Assembly (NCBI GenBank): GCA_024645065.1
Contig: JAHEGP010000212.1
Coordinates: 1-5,368, forward strand
From: Cellvibrionales bacterium
Lineage (GTDB): Bacteria; Pseudomonadota; Gammaproteobacteria; Pseudomonadales; JAHEGP01
Length of the DNA: 5,368 nt
Direction of reading: 5' to 3'
The notes under the pieces were generated by a model that saw nothing but the letters and a program-made list of their open reading frames with translations, searched no databases and was not told the DNA's origin. The position numbers were made by a program, and so were the translations under genes. This document shows, piece after piece, positions 1 through 5,368 of this stretch; position 1 is the stretch's first letter; every line of letters begins with the position of its first letter.

Positions 1-1
1 G

Positions 2-211
2 GCCGCATACAGAAGCCTGTTCAAAACCAGGATTTCCAATAAATCGCTTCAACAGATTCGAGAAAGCACCAATAAAGCCTGGGTGTTGGGTGACGAACGA
101 TTTAAGGGTAAAGTTGAAATCCTATTGAATCGCCGCGCTGCTCCGGTGTCACGTGGTGGGGACAGAAAATCATCAAATTATCGGCAGAGGGCAGATATCA
201 ATGGAGTCTGA
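2..211 (+). CDS. REP-associated tyrosine transposase (RAYT/IS200-like), C-terminal fragment
   Basis: The window begins inside this reading frame, so only the last 69 codons are seen. The translation contains AYRSLF, then LQQIRESTNKAWVLGDERFK, then LLNRRAAPVSRGGDRKS. This is the characteristic tail of Y1-type transposases related to IS200 that are associated with REP palindromes (the family pattern is roughly 'I R xx T N xx W x L G xx R F K ... R R xx P xx R G x x R K'). The HUH and catalytic Tyr motifs would lie upstream of the window and cannot be checked. The family cuts and rejoins single-stranded DNA at palindromic REP sequences. The last residues (ADINGV, stop) are encoded by the palindrome that follows, so the natural C-terminus may have been altered or extended by it. 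The fragment is open throughout, so the full gene could be intact or could be a remnant. Family assignment is from remembered motif similarity, not from a search. Confidence 0.72.
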   Translation, partial: AAYRSLFKTRISNKSLQQIRESTNKAWVLGDERFKGKVEILLNRRAAPVSRGGDRKSSNYRQRADINGV

Positions 212-221
212 CCCCATTGAT
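197..221. repeat. 25-bp near-perfect palindrome at the end of the RAYT-like transposase (REP-like)
   Basis: Two 12-nt arms, ATCAATGGAGTC and GACCCCATTGAT, flank a single central T. They are complementary except at one position (A opposite C). The palindrome contains the TGA stop of the upstream transposase frame (209-211). RAYT transposases are known to be flanked by, and to act on, imperfect palindromes of this kind. Calling this the cognate REP-like end is an inference from position. It could also act as a hairpin ending transcription of the transposase, but no T-run follows. Confidence 0.65.
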
Positions 222-240
222 TTGACACCATTGATTTTGA
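211..240. repeat. Two tandem ~15-nt near-identical units
   Basis: ACCCCATTGATTTGA (211-225) is followed directly by ACACCATTGATTTTGA (225-240). The second differs by one substitution and one extra T. The first unit is the right arm of the palindrome plus four bases, so the right half of the element end appears to be duplicated at the junction with the IS1380 remnant. This may be a slippage or insertion scar. Confidence 0.45.
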
Positions 241-244
241 TTAA

Positions 245-596
245 GATCTCTACTGCATCCGTGGAGAGATCGAAAAACGCATCAAGGCGCAACAGCTGGG
301 CCTCTTTGCCGACCGCACCAGCACGGCGACGACGCGCCAACCAGCTGCGTTCGTACTTCTCCTCGTTTACGTAGGTGTTGCTGCACAGGCTGCGCCGTTT
401 AGAGCTGGTGGGTACGCAGCACGCCCTAGCGCAATGCACGACCATCCGCCTGAAGCTGTTGAAGATCGGCGCCCGGATCAAGATCACCGTGCGCACGGTT
501 TGACTTTCGCTCTCCGAGGCCTATCCCTATGCCAGTGACTTTGCCCAAATCCCGGCCAATGTGCGCCGCTATCCGGCCCGGGCGCCACCGGGATAA
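245..596 (+). pseudogene. IS1380-family transposase, C-terminal remnant with frameshift and stops
   Basis: Reading from 245 gives DLYCIRGEIEKRIKAQQLGL and FADRTSTATTR in one frame. A one-base shift near 335 then continues as ANQLRSYFSSFT, VLLHRLRRLELVGTQ, TTIRLKLLKIGARIKITVRT and EAYPYASDFAQI before a TAA at 594. The sequence and order match the C-terminal third of IS1380-type DDE transposases (family pattern 'RGxxExRIKExQLxLFADRTS...RANQLRLxxSxxAYxL...TIRLxLLKIGAxV'). An amber codon at 372-374 sits where the family has Tyr (FT-Y-VLL), probably TAC changed to TAG, and an opal codon lies at 501-503. No N-terminal or DDE catalytic part is present. This is a dead fragment and cannot encode a transposase. 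The element's terminal inverted repeat was not identified. Confidence 0.85.
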
Positions 597-1193
597 ACCT
601 AACGATTACGGATTCTCAGGCGGCTGGTGATGCCCGGCGGCCATGCAGGCCCAAGACTTGGTGGTGTGCAACGCTCTGTCGACTACACCAAAGTGGCCGA
701 AAAACAAACGTAAGTCGTGGCTCGGACTCGGCGGAAGAGCAAAACCCTCGAAGATCGTGGCGCACCGAAATCATCAGTCAAAAACGCCGTTCGGGTAAAT
801 CGGTGAGAGAAGCGGGCTGATACGGCAAGATAATCATTCCCGACATCAATGCACTGATAGACAGCTGCGACGACCTCGTCGGCGGGGAGCCAATCGTTGC
901 GACGTACTCACAGGGCATTCGGGCCATCGACGCTGCCGCCAGCAGCAATCGAAACGCGCTTATGCACCGCGGCCCTGATCACCCTCTCGCTGCCAGTGGA
1001 GGTTGCCCGCGTGGGTGACGGCTCCATGGCTGGCGGGCCCCACACTGGCGGGCTCAAAGAGCGCCGCACTCTGCGCCCGGAGGGCGAGACTCGCGAAGCA
1101 AACCGCGAACGAACAGCCGAAAACCGGCCCCTTGCGCTCAAATACGAGCGTTTCCAGATGGGTAACTACTGCGTGGGAGGCGCCGGCAGTCCG
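597..1193. other. About 600 bp with no supportable gene; possible decayed coding pieces
   Basis: No frame here has a credible start, ribosome binding site and recognisable product. The first 200 bases probably include the non-coding 3' end of the IS1380 element, but I could not find its terminal repeat. In the forward frame, 746-817 reads up to a TGA at 818. After it a 65-codon stop-free stretch (821-1015) reads GKIIIPDINALIDSCDDLVG and EPIVATYSQGIRAIDAAA, which looks like real protein and may be an exon-like relic of a decayed gene. I do not recognise the family. Open frames on the opposite strand over 908-1232 are Arg/Ser/Ala-rich and look like GC-driven shadows. Confidence 0.35.
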
Positions 1194-1633
1194 CAGCAAA
1201 AACCGCTTTGCTGCTCTCAACCTGCGCACCACGCTCGGAGCCTGTGTTGGTACCAGCCTGTTTGAAGGCTCCCCTTCGTCTTTGAGCTCGACAGTGAGAT
1301 CGCATGTGGAGGAGAGCTTTGGCGGCGGCGAGGACCGCAGCTACATGGGCATGACCTGGAGCGTACGCAGTGAGAGCCAGTACTTTGGCGGCGACTCACG
1401 CCTCTATGTGAATCACCACGGGGTGGTAAACCTGTCGCACGGCGGAGAATCTCTCCCTTAACACGACGGTCGGCTTTGGATTTCCGCTATGGGGACAAAT
1501 ACAGGACGCTGCGTAGGTCGTGCTCAATTAAAACGCCGGAGCCATCGCAGGCACGGAGGAACTGGACGAGACCGATCGCTTTCGCATTGGTTATGGCTGG
1601 CAAGCGCCTCTGCCTGTTGCGAGGCTAGAACGC
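1194..1633 (+). pseudogene. Possible decayed gene, C-terminal part of an outer-membrane or secreted protein
   Basis: One forward frame is open from 979 to 1458 and ends at the TAA at 1459. Its last part (about 1276-1458) is protein-like, with GGGEDRSYMGMTWSVRSESQ, then YFGGDSRLYVNHHGVVNLS. The same flavour resumes in a second frame as SLNTTVGFGFPLWG (stop at 1514), in a third frame as DFRYGDKYRTL, and again in the second frame as TEELDETDRFRIGYGWQ just before the next gene. Alternating polar and aromatic residues and Gly/Phe-rich strands suggest amphipathic beta-strands of a barrel. That is inference only, and no family is recognised. Frame hopping and internal stops argue for decay rather than a working gene. 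No promoter or ribosome binding site is evident. Assembly or sequencing errors could mimic this. Confidence 0.3.
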
Positions 1634-2842
1634 TTGTATCCAGCCGAGGGAAAAGAGCTCGAAATCGCCACCTGTCTTGGTAACCGTGCCAACGGAAAAG
1701 CTGGCGCGCAGCGCGCTGTATCGGCAGTGCTCGAAGCGGTTCAGGTCAACGCTGCCGTGCTCAGCTCGGAGGACAACCTGGACTTTTTCGGTACCGACCT
1801 CAACGACAGCGGCGTGCAAACCGTTTGGGTAGAAATCAATAATCACTCGCCCTACTCACTGAGGCTGTTGCGGACCGGCACCGACCCTGACTATTTTTCG
1901 CCGCTGGAGGTTGCATGGCCGTATCACGGTCTGCTGACTGGCGATACCAACCGCAAGATTGACGACCATTTTGACAAGCTGAGTATTGACGGTCTAATAC
2001 CTCCCGGCGAGACACGTAGCGGCATGCTCTATGTCAACCCGCATCATCGGACACGGATCCTCAATATCGACCTGCTGGGTCAAAAAGCGATTATCCCCTT
2101 CACCCTGTTTCTTCCCGTGCCGGGTGAACAGGGCGACAGCAGTTTCGACGACCTGGTAAAATTTGTCTCCGCCTCACCGCATCATAATCACCAGGACGAA
2201 ATGGCATTGCGCCAGGCACTCGAGCTGTTACCCGCACTGACCACCGAGACCGACGCAGTAAGCGAACGGGGTGGGCCGATCAATCTGGTTATCATCGGCA
2301 AGCTCACGGATACTGCGGCCGCGCTGTTGCACCGTGGTTATCGATATGCCCTGTTGCCAGCGGACGAAACGCAGCAGGTATTTGGCCGGCCACCGGATAT
2401 TGTTGTGCGCAAGGCAGGACAGGGCGGAGTGCCTGCCAACTGGGTGCGACTTTGGGTGGCACCACTACGTTACAAGGATCAACCGGTTTTTATTGGTCAG
2501 GCCGGACGCCCGACAGGTGGACGTTTCAGGGCGAACGTCGACGCTCCGCTGCGGCTGCATCCGGACGTTGACGAAGCACGCGCTTATGTCATACAAGACC
2601 TGTTGTACTCAGGTGGATTGACACGGCTTGGTTTTATCGGGGGCGTGCCCGTTGTAACTGCCGAACAATGGCGCAACCAGCCCGGCGGAATCAGTTACCA
2701 TAGCGATGGTTTGCGCGCAGTGTTGTTTTTTGTCACCCGGCCCCTGTCGCTAGCGGATGTGGAGATCCTTGACTGGGCGCCGGCTCTCGAGCTCCAGGCG
2801 GCCGAGGCAGCCAAAAGGAATGCTCATCAAAATGGCGATTAG
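1634..2842 (+). CDS. LssY C-terminal domain protein, probable envelope protein
   Basis: The function is not established. The family is named after LssY, encoded in the Legionella type I secretion locus, whose C-terminal domain also occurs in stand-alone proteins such as this one. With the TTG at 1634 as start the protein is 402 aa. Residues about 45-150 form the conserved leading region, with FFGTDL (52-56), TVWVEINN, TGTDPDYFSPLEV (81-93) and IPPGETRSG (122-130). A linker rich in charged residues follows. LssY_C occupies about 216-385, with INLVIIGKL, FGRPPDIVVRKA, LRLHPDVDEAR (H309-R316), YVIQDLLYSG and LGFIGGVP. The start is weak: a GAGG at 1621-1624 lies 9 nt before the TTG, the frame is open back to 1532, and GTG at 1727 is the only other early candidate. 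No signal peptide or lipobox is seen, although I would expect one in this family, so the 5' end may be lost or miscalled. The stop overlaps the next gene, which suggests co-translation. The domain call is strong; start and role are uncertain. Confidence 0.82.
   Translation: MYPAEGKELEIATCLGNRANGKAGAQRAVSAVLEAVQVNAAVLSSEDNLDFFGTDLNDSGVQTVWVEINNHSPYSLRLLRTGTDPDYFSPLEVAWPYHGLLTGDTNRKIDDHFDKLSIDGLIPPGETRSGMLYVNPHHRTRILNIDLLGQKAIIPFTLFLPVPGEQGDSSFDDLVKFVSASPHHNHQDEMALRQALELLPALTTETDAVSERGGPINLVIIGKLTDTAAALLHRGYRYALLPADETQQVFGRPPDIVVRKAGQGGVPANWVRLWVAPLRYKDQPVFIGQAGRPTGGRFRANVDAPLRLHPDVDEARAYVIQDLLYSGGLTRLGFIGGVPVVTAEQWRNQPGGISYHSDGLRAVLFFVTRPLSLADVEILDWAPALELQAAEAAKRNAHQNGD
2813..2819 (+). promoter_or_regulatory. 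Ribosome binding site deciding the start of the hydrolase gene
   Basis: AAAAGGA lies inside the end of the LssY_C gene, 12 nt before the ATG at 2832. The in-frame ATG at 2820 directly abuts it and is too close to be used. This favours 2832 over the longer upstream reading from 2757, whose extra residues are Arg/Ser-rich shadow sequence of the previous gene. Confidence 0.5.
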
Positions 2843-3968
2843 CCGCAATAAAAATCACCACGGCAGGCGTTCACGTCGGGCAATGCGCAGTCGATGGGCT
2901 TCCCCGCACCTGCTTACGATCGCTGTAATCCTGCTGATGTGCGGTTGTGCAACCAAACCATTGATGCCCTATACCACCGACACGCCGCCACTGTTACTGG
3001 CACCGGCCATACAAAGTGGCAAGCAGGACCAGCGTGGGCGCTTCCGGGAAGTCTTCTGTGCGGTGCTCGAGGCGCGCAAGGGCGTACCTGACCACCGCTC
3101 CTGTGACGAGGCGCTTACAAGAGTTGGCAAGGAGCCACCCGGTAGTGGTGATAAAGTGATTCTGGAAGCATCGCAACGTCCACGGCTTGCCCTGTTTGTT
3201 GGCGGAGTTGGCTGGGATTGCCTCGCTGAGTGGCTGGAGTTGCAGAACACGGTGCAGAAGCATGTTGGCCAGTATGGCTTTGCTACCTCTATCCTGCCCG
3301 TCGACAGTCTTGCCAGCAGCAGCAATAACAGTCGCCAGATCCGCGATGCGATCCTGGCATTGCCCCGCGAGCGCGCGCTGCCTGACCTGATTCTCATTGG
3401 CTATTCAAAGGGGGCACCCGATATCCTCGAGGCCGTTGTCAGCTTCCCGGAAATCCATCAAAGAATTGCCGCCGTCGTGAGCATCGCCGGGTCGGTGGGC
3501 GGTTCACCGCTGGCAAACGATGCCAGCCAGTCGCAGCTCAACATGATGCGGTACTTCCCCGGCTCAAAATGCGATGCGGGTGACGACGGCGCACTCGAGA
3601 GTATGCGACCTGCGACGCGCAAGGCCTGGCTCGCGGAGAACCCCTTGCCCGAGCAAATTCCCTACTACTCACTGATTACTTTCCCGGATCCTGAGCGCGT
3701 TTCATTTCTGCTTCGCAGCTTTTACAAGAAACTGGGTAAAGTGGATGGCCGCAATGACGGGCAGGTCATTTTCTATGACCAGTTCATTCCGGGCAGCACC
3801 CTGGTAGGGTATCTCAACGCGGATCACTGGGCCACGGCAGTGCCGGTTGCACGCACCCGCGGGATTGTCGGCAAGCTGTTCGTCGACGAGAATGATTACC
3901 CGCGCGCGGCTCTGCTCGAAGCATTGCTGCGCTTTCTGGAGGAAGACCTGCTCAATAACGAAAAGTGA
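2832..3968 (+). CDS. Predicted lipoprotein of the alpha/beta-hydrolase fold
   Basis: From ATG 2832 the product is 378 aa. A basic N-terminus (residues 5-21, many Arg/Lys/His) precedes a hydrophobic segment (about 26-36) ending in L-M-C-G-C-A-T, so Cys39 is the likely lipidated residue; -3 Met and -2 Cys make the lipobox atypical. The rest should lie in the periplasm, tethered to a membrane. A beta strand RLALFVGGVGWDC resembles the oxyanion-hole strand. LILIGYSKG carries a GXSXG nucleophile elbow with Ser192. A histidine in NADHWATAVPV (His332) fits the catalytic base, and Asp309 in RNDGQV is a possible acid or substrate-binding residue. The fold suggests an esterase, lipase or thioesterase; the substrate is unknown. 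The first 11 nt overlap the end of the LssY_C gene, so the two are probably translated together and may act on the same envelope substrate. A start at ATG 2883 would still include the signal segment. No transcription terminator is seen after the stop. Confidence 0.8.
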   Translation: MAISRNKNHHGRRSRRAMRSRWASPHLLTIAVILLMCGCATKPLMPYTTDTPPLLLAPAIQSGKQDQRGRFREVFCAVLEARKGVPDHRSCDEALTRVGKEPPGSGDKVILEASQRPRLALFVGGVGWDCLAEWLELQNTVQKHVGQYGFATSILPVDSLASSSNNSRQIRDAILALPRERALPDLILIGYSKGAPDILEAVVSFPEIHQRIAAVVSIAGSVGGSPLANDASQSQLNMMRYFPGSKCDAGDDGALESMRPATRKAWLAENPLPEQIPYYSLITFPDPERVSFLLRSFYKKLGKVDGRNDGQVIFYDQFIPGSTLVGYLNADHWATAVPVARTRGIVGKLFVDENDYPRAALLEALLRFLEEDLLNNEK

Positions 3969-4028
3969 TGCCGATTGGATTCAGACCAGATAATTAGAGC
4001 GCAGGGCATCTATCCTGATCACACGCTA

Positions 4029-4056
4029 TTGCCTTAGAGAGGGTTATTGATATCCT
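4029..4056 (+). promoter_or_regulatory. Possible sigma-70 promoter upstream of the asparaginase gene (distal candidate)
   Basis: TTGCCT (4029-4034) and TATCCT (4051-4056) are separated by 16 nt, each matching four of six consensus bases. Transcription would begin near 4063 and leave a leader of about 65 nt. A match this loose occurs by chance fairly often. Confidence 0.28.
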
Positions 4057-4068
4057 CAAGCCGTAAGC

Positions 4069-4098
4069 GTGACCGGCCTCGGTAAAAAGCAATATTAA
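4069..4098 (+). promoter_or_regulatory. Possible sigma-70 promoter upstream of the asparaginase gene (proximal candidate)
   Basis: GTGACC (4069-4074) and TATTAA (4093-4098) are separated by 18 nt in the locally AT-rich stretch just before the gene. The leader would be about 25 nt, just long enough for the ribosome binding site. It competes with the distal candidate, and only one need be real. Confidence 0.28.
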
Positions 4099-4116
4099 TA
4101 AGCTGCTCACAGCAAC

Positions 4117-4122
4117 AAGGAG
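4117..4122 (+). promoter_or_regulatory. Strong ribosome binding site of the asparaginase gene
   Basis: AAGGAG lies 6 nt before the ATG at 4129, close to the ideal Shine-Dalgarno sequence and spacing. It fixes that ATG rather than the in-frame ATG at 4138 as the start. Confidence 0.85.
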
Positions 4123-4128
4123 AATACT

Positions 4129-5190
4129 ATGAAAACAATGAAATCGTTGCGATTTGCGCTCTTTACACTGGTATTCGCTGCGGCCGGTGCCGTGGCGTCG
4201 GCCAAGCCCAACGTTGTCATTCTGGCCACCGGTGGAACCATAGCCGGGTCCGCTGAAACCCAAACCCAGGCAGGGTATACCTCGGGGCAGGTCGGGGTTG
4301 ATATTCTGATTGACGCCGTTTCACAGCTCAAGGACATTGCCAATGTCAGCGGTGAGCAGATCTCCAACGTGGGCAGCCAGGATATGTCTGATGAGATCTG
4401 GCTGAAGCTGGCCAAGCGTATCAATGAGTTGCTGTCCGATAGCAAAGTTGACGGCATCGTCATCACCCATGGCACCGACACACTGGAAGAGACCGCCTAT
4501 TTCCTCAACCTGACGGTCAAGAGCGACAAGCCGGTAGTGCTCACGGCAGCGATGCGACCCTCTACTGCGCTGTCGGCTGACGGTCCGCTCAATATCTTCA
4601 ACGCAGTTGCTGTGGCCGGCGACAAAAATGCTGCGGGTCGCGGTGTCATGGTGGTGGCCAATGACGATATCCACGGCGCGCGTGCGTTCACCAAGACCAG
4701 CACCACCGACGTGCAGACCTTCAAGTCCCCTGAGAGTGGCCTGATCGGCGTAACACTCTATGGCAAAAACACCTTCTTCCGCACACCCTACCGGGCTTTC
4801 GGCAAGCAGAGCGAGTTTTCAGTGAAAGGGGTCGACAAGCTGCCGCGTGTGGATGTTATCTACATCAATGCCGACGTATCGGCTGACCTGATCGGTAGCG
4901 CCGCATCAAAGGGCGCCCGGGGAATCGTCACTGCGGGTGTCGGCAACGGCAATATGACCTCTGCTGCCCTCAAAGAGGTCTCAACGGTGGTCAAGAGTGG
5001 CACGGTAGTAGTCCGCTCCAGCCGCGTCCCGTTCGGCGTTACCGGGCGCAATGTGGAGGTCAATGACGACGAACTGGGCACGGTGGCATCAGGTCGACTG
5101 AACCCGGCCAAGTCACGCGTGCTGCTTAAACTGGCGCTGCTGACAAGCAAGGACGCAGCGAAAATCCAGTCGTACTTCGATAAGTACTGA
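4129..5190 (+). CDS. ansB: L-asparaginase, type II (periplasmic)
   Basis: The enzyme hydrolyses L-asparagine to aspartate and ammonia in the periplasm (EC 3.5.1.1), usually as a homotetramer. The product is 353 aa, close to the 348 aa E. coli AnsB precursor. Residues 1-25 are a Sec signal peptide (basic KTMKSLR, hydrophobic core, A-S-A before Lys26). ATGGTIAG carries nucleophile Thr37. Tyr50 lies on the flexible active-site loop. NVGSQDM gives Ser83, THGTDTLEET gives the second Thr-Asp pair (Thr116, Asp117), and FTKTSTTDV gives Lys189. Glu310 in NVEVNDD matches the residue contributed by the neighbouring subunit (E. coli Glu283). All match E. coli T12, Y25, S58, T89, D90, K162 and E283 by my own alignment. 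The protein has no cysteine, so the C77-C105 disulfide of the E. coli enzyme is absent. It has its own ribosome binding site and probably its own promoter, 160 bp after the hydrolase gene. No clear FNR or CRP site was found. Some glutaminase activity is possible. Confidence 0.97.
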   Translation: MKTMKSLRFALFTLVFAAAGAVASAKPNVVILATGGTIAGSAETQTQAGYTSGQVGVDILIDAVSQLKDIANVSGEQISNVGSQDMSDEIWLKLAKRINELLSDSKVDGIVITHGTDTLEETAYFLNLTVKSDKPVVLTAAMRPSTALSADGPLNIFNAVAVAGDKNAAGRGVMVVANDDIHGARAFTKTSTTDVQTFKSPESGLIGVTLYGKNTFFRTPYRAFGKQSEFSVKGVDKLPRVDVIYINADVSADLIGSAASKGARGIVTAGVGNGNMTSAALKEVSTVVKSGTVVVRSSRVPFGVTGRNVEVNDDELGTVASGRLNPAKSRVLLKLALLTSKDAAKIQSYFDKY

Positions 5191-5193
5191 GGC

Positions 5194-5206
5194 GGCGCAA
5201 TGCGCC
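5194..5206. terminator. Small GC hairpin just after the asparaginase stop, possible weak terminator
   Basis: GGCGC (5194-5198) pairs with GCGCC (5202-5206) around an AAT loop, four bases after the TGA. The following ACTATTGTGTT is T-rich but not a true U-run, so it would be a poor intrinsic terminator. Confidence 0.35.
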
Positions 5207-5264
5207 ACTATTGTGTTACAGAGCTGCAGGTCGATGATGTACTGCCTTGTGAGACGATGCCCAA

Positions 5265-5277
5265 GCCGCTTAGCGGC
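5265..5277. repeat. Second GC hairpin between the convergent genes
   Basis: GCCGC (5265-5269) pairs with GCGGC (5273-5277) around TTA. No T-run follows on either strand. It sits roughly midway between the asparaginase stop and the presumed convergent gene, where a bidirectional terminator would be expected, but the evidence is only the stem. Confidence 0.3.
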
Positions 5278-5309
5278 CCTGGCCGGGTTTAACGTTGAGT
5301 GTGTTGAAT

Positions 5310-5368
5310 TTAAACCTTTGCCTGTGTGTCGAGAAACTCCGGGAGGGATTGAATCAACTGCTTCAGCT
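5310..5368 (-). CDS. Possible C-terminal end of a convergent gene (partial)
   Basis: On the minus strand the frame running from the window edge to a TAA at 5312-5310 reads LKQLIQSLPEFLDTQAKV. It has the amphipathic leucine-rich character of a real helical C-terminus. Eighteen residues are too few to name a family, and a chance open frame cannot be excluded. If real, the gene converges on the asparaginase gene with about 120 bp between the stops. Confidence 0.35.
   Translation of the reverse strand, partial: LKQLIQSLPEFLDTQAKV

Noticed and set aside
897..1265. 122-codon forward open frame in the decayed region
   Set aside because: It lacks a ribosome binding site, is rich in Arg and Gly, has no recognisable motif, and overlaps equally plausible frames.
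2757..2831. Upstream extension of the hydrolase from GTG 2757
   Set aside because: The extra residues are Arg/Ser-rich shadow of the LssY_C gene. The ribosome binding site favours ATG 2832, and the extension would put 25 more residues before the signal segment.
2969..3397. Minus-strand open frame opposite the hydrolase gene
   Set aside because: Arg/Ser/Leu-rich composition and full overlap with the lipoprotein gene indicate a shadow.
4044..4058. TTGATATCCTCAAG as an FNR/ANR box for the asparaginase gene, as in E. coli ansB
   Set aside because: The two half-sites are 3 nt apart instead of 4 and the second half matches poorly, so it does not fit TTGAT-N4-ATCAA.
4107..4481. Minus-strand open frames across the asparaginase gene
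   Set aside because: They lie entirely opposite a strongly supported gene with conserved catalytic motifs and have no recognisable product.
5286..5316. GGTTTAA / TTAAACC inverted repeat as a terminator or operator
   Set aside because: The arms are only 7 nt, AT-rich and 17 nt apart, and one arm overlaps the possible minus-strand coding end.
1..5368. CRISPR arrays, tRNA, rRNA or riboswitch
   Set aside because: No regularly spaced repeats, cloverleaf-like segments or known leader motifs were seen on either strand.

Overview
The window looks like a piece of a moderately GC-rich gammaproteobacterial chromosome. The evidence for this is a periplasmic type II L-asparaginase very close to the E. 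coli AnsB pattern, a REP-associated (IS200/RAYT-like) transposase tail, an IS1380-type transposase tail, and two envelope-type genes. A free-living, perhaps marine, lineage is a guess from overall feel and cannot be proved from this sequence.

Layout. Positions 1-596 are a graveyard of mobile elements. The window opens inside the C-terminal end of a RAYT/IS200-like transposase reading forward. Its stop codon lies inside a 25-bp near-perfect palindrome. The C-terminal third of an IS1380-family transposase follows, broken by one frameshift and two in-frame stops. Positions 597-1633 hold no intact gene that I can support. They contain several short stop-free stretches with protein-like composition, the best of which (about 1276-1650) reads like the tail of a decayed outer-membrane or secreted protein spread over several frames.

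Positions 1634-3968 carry two tightly coupled forward genes. The first is a protein with a C-terminal LssY_C domain, preceded by a conserved region found with it in stand-alone LssY_C proteins. The second is a predicted lipoprotein of the alpha/beta-hydrolase fold with a GYSKG nucleophile elbow. They overlap by 11 nt and probably form an operon acting at the cell envelope. The 5' end of the first gene is uncertain because it has no visible signal peptide and runs straight out of the decayed region.

After a 160-bp intergenic region with possible promoters comes an intact, exported type II L-asparaginase (4129-5190) with all catalytic residues, preceded by a strong Shine-Dalgarno sequence. It would supply aspartate and ammonia from periplasmic asparagine. 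A short intergenic stretch with two small GC hairpins follows. The window closes in what may be the C-terminal end of a convergent gene on the minus strand.

The candidate for something little described is the LssY_C plus hydrolase-lipoprotein pair. The remainder is ordinary metabolism and mobile-element decay.
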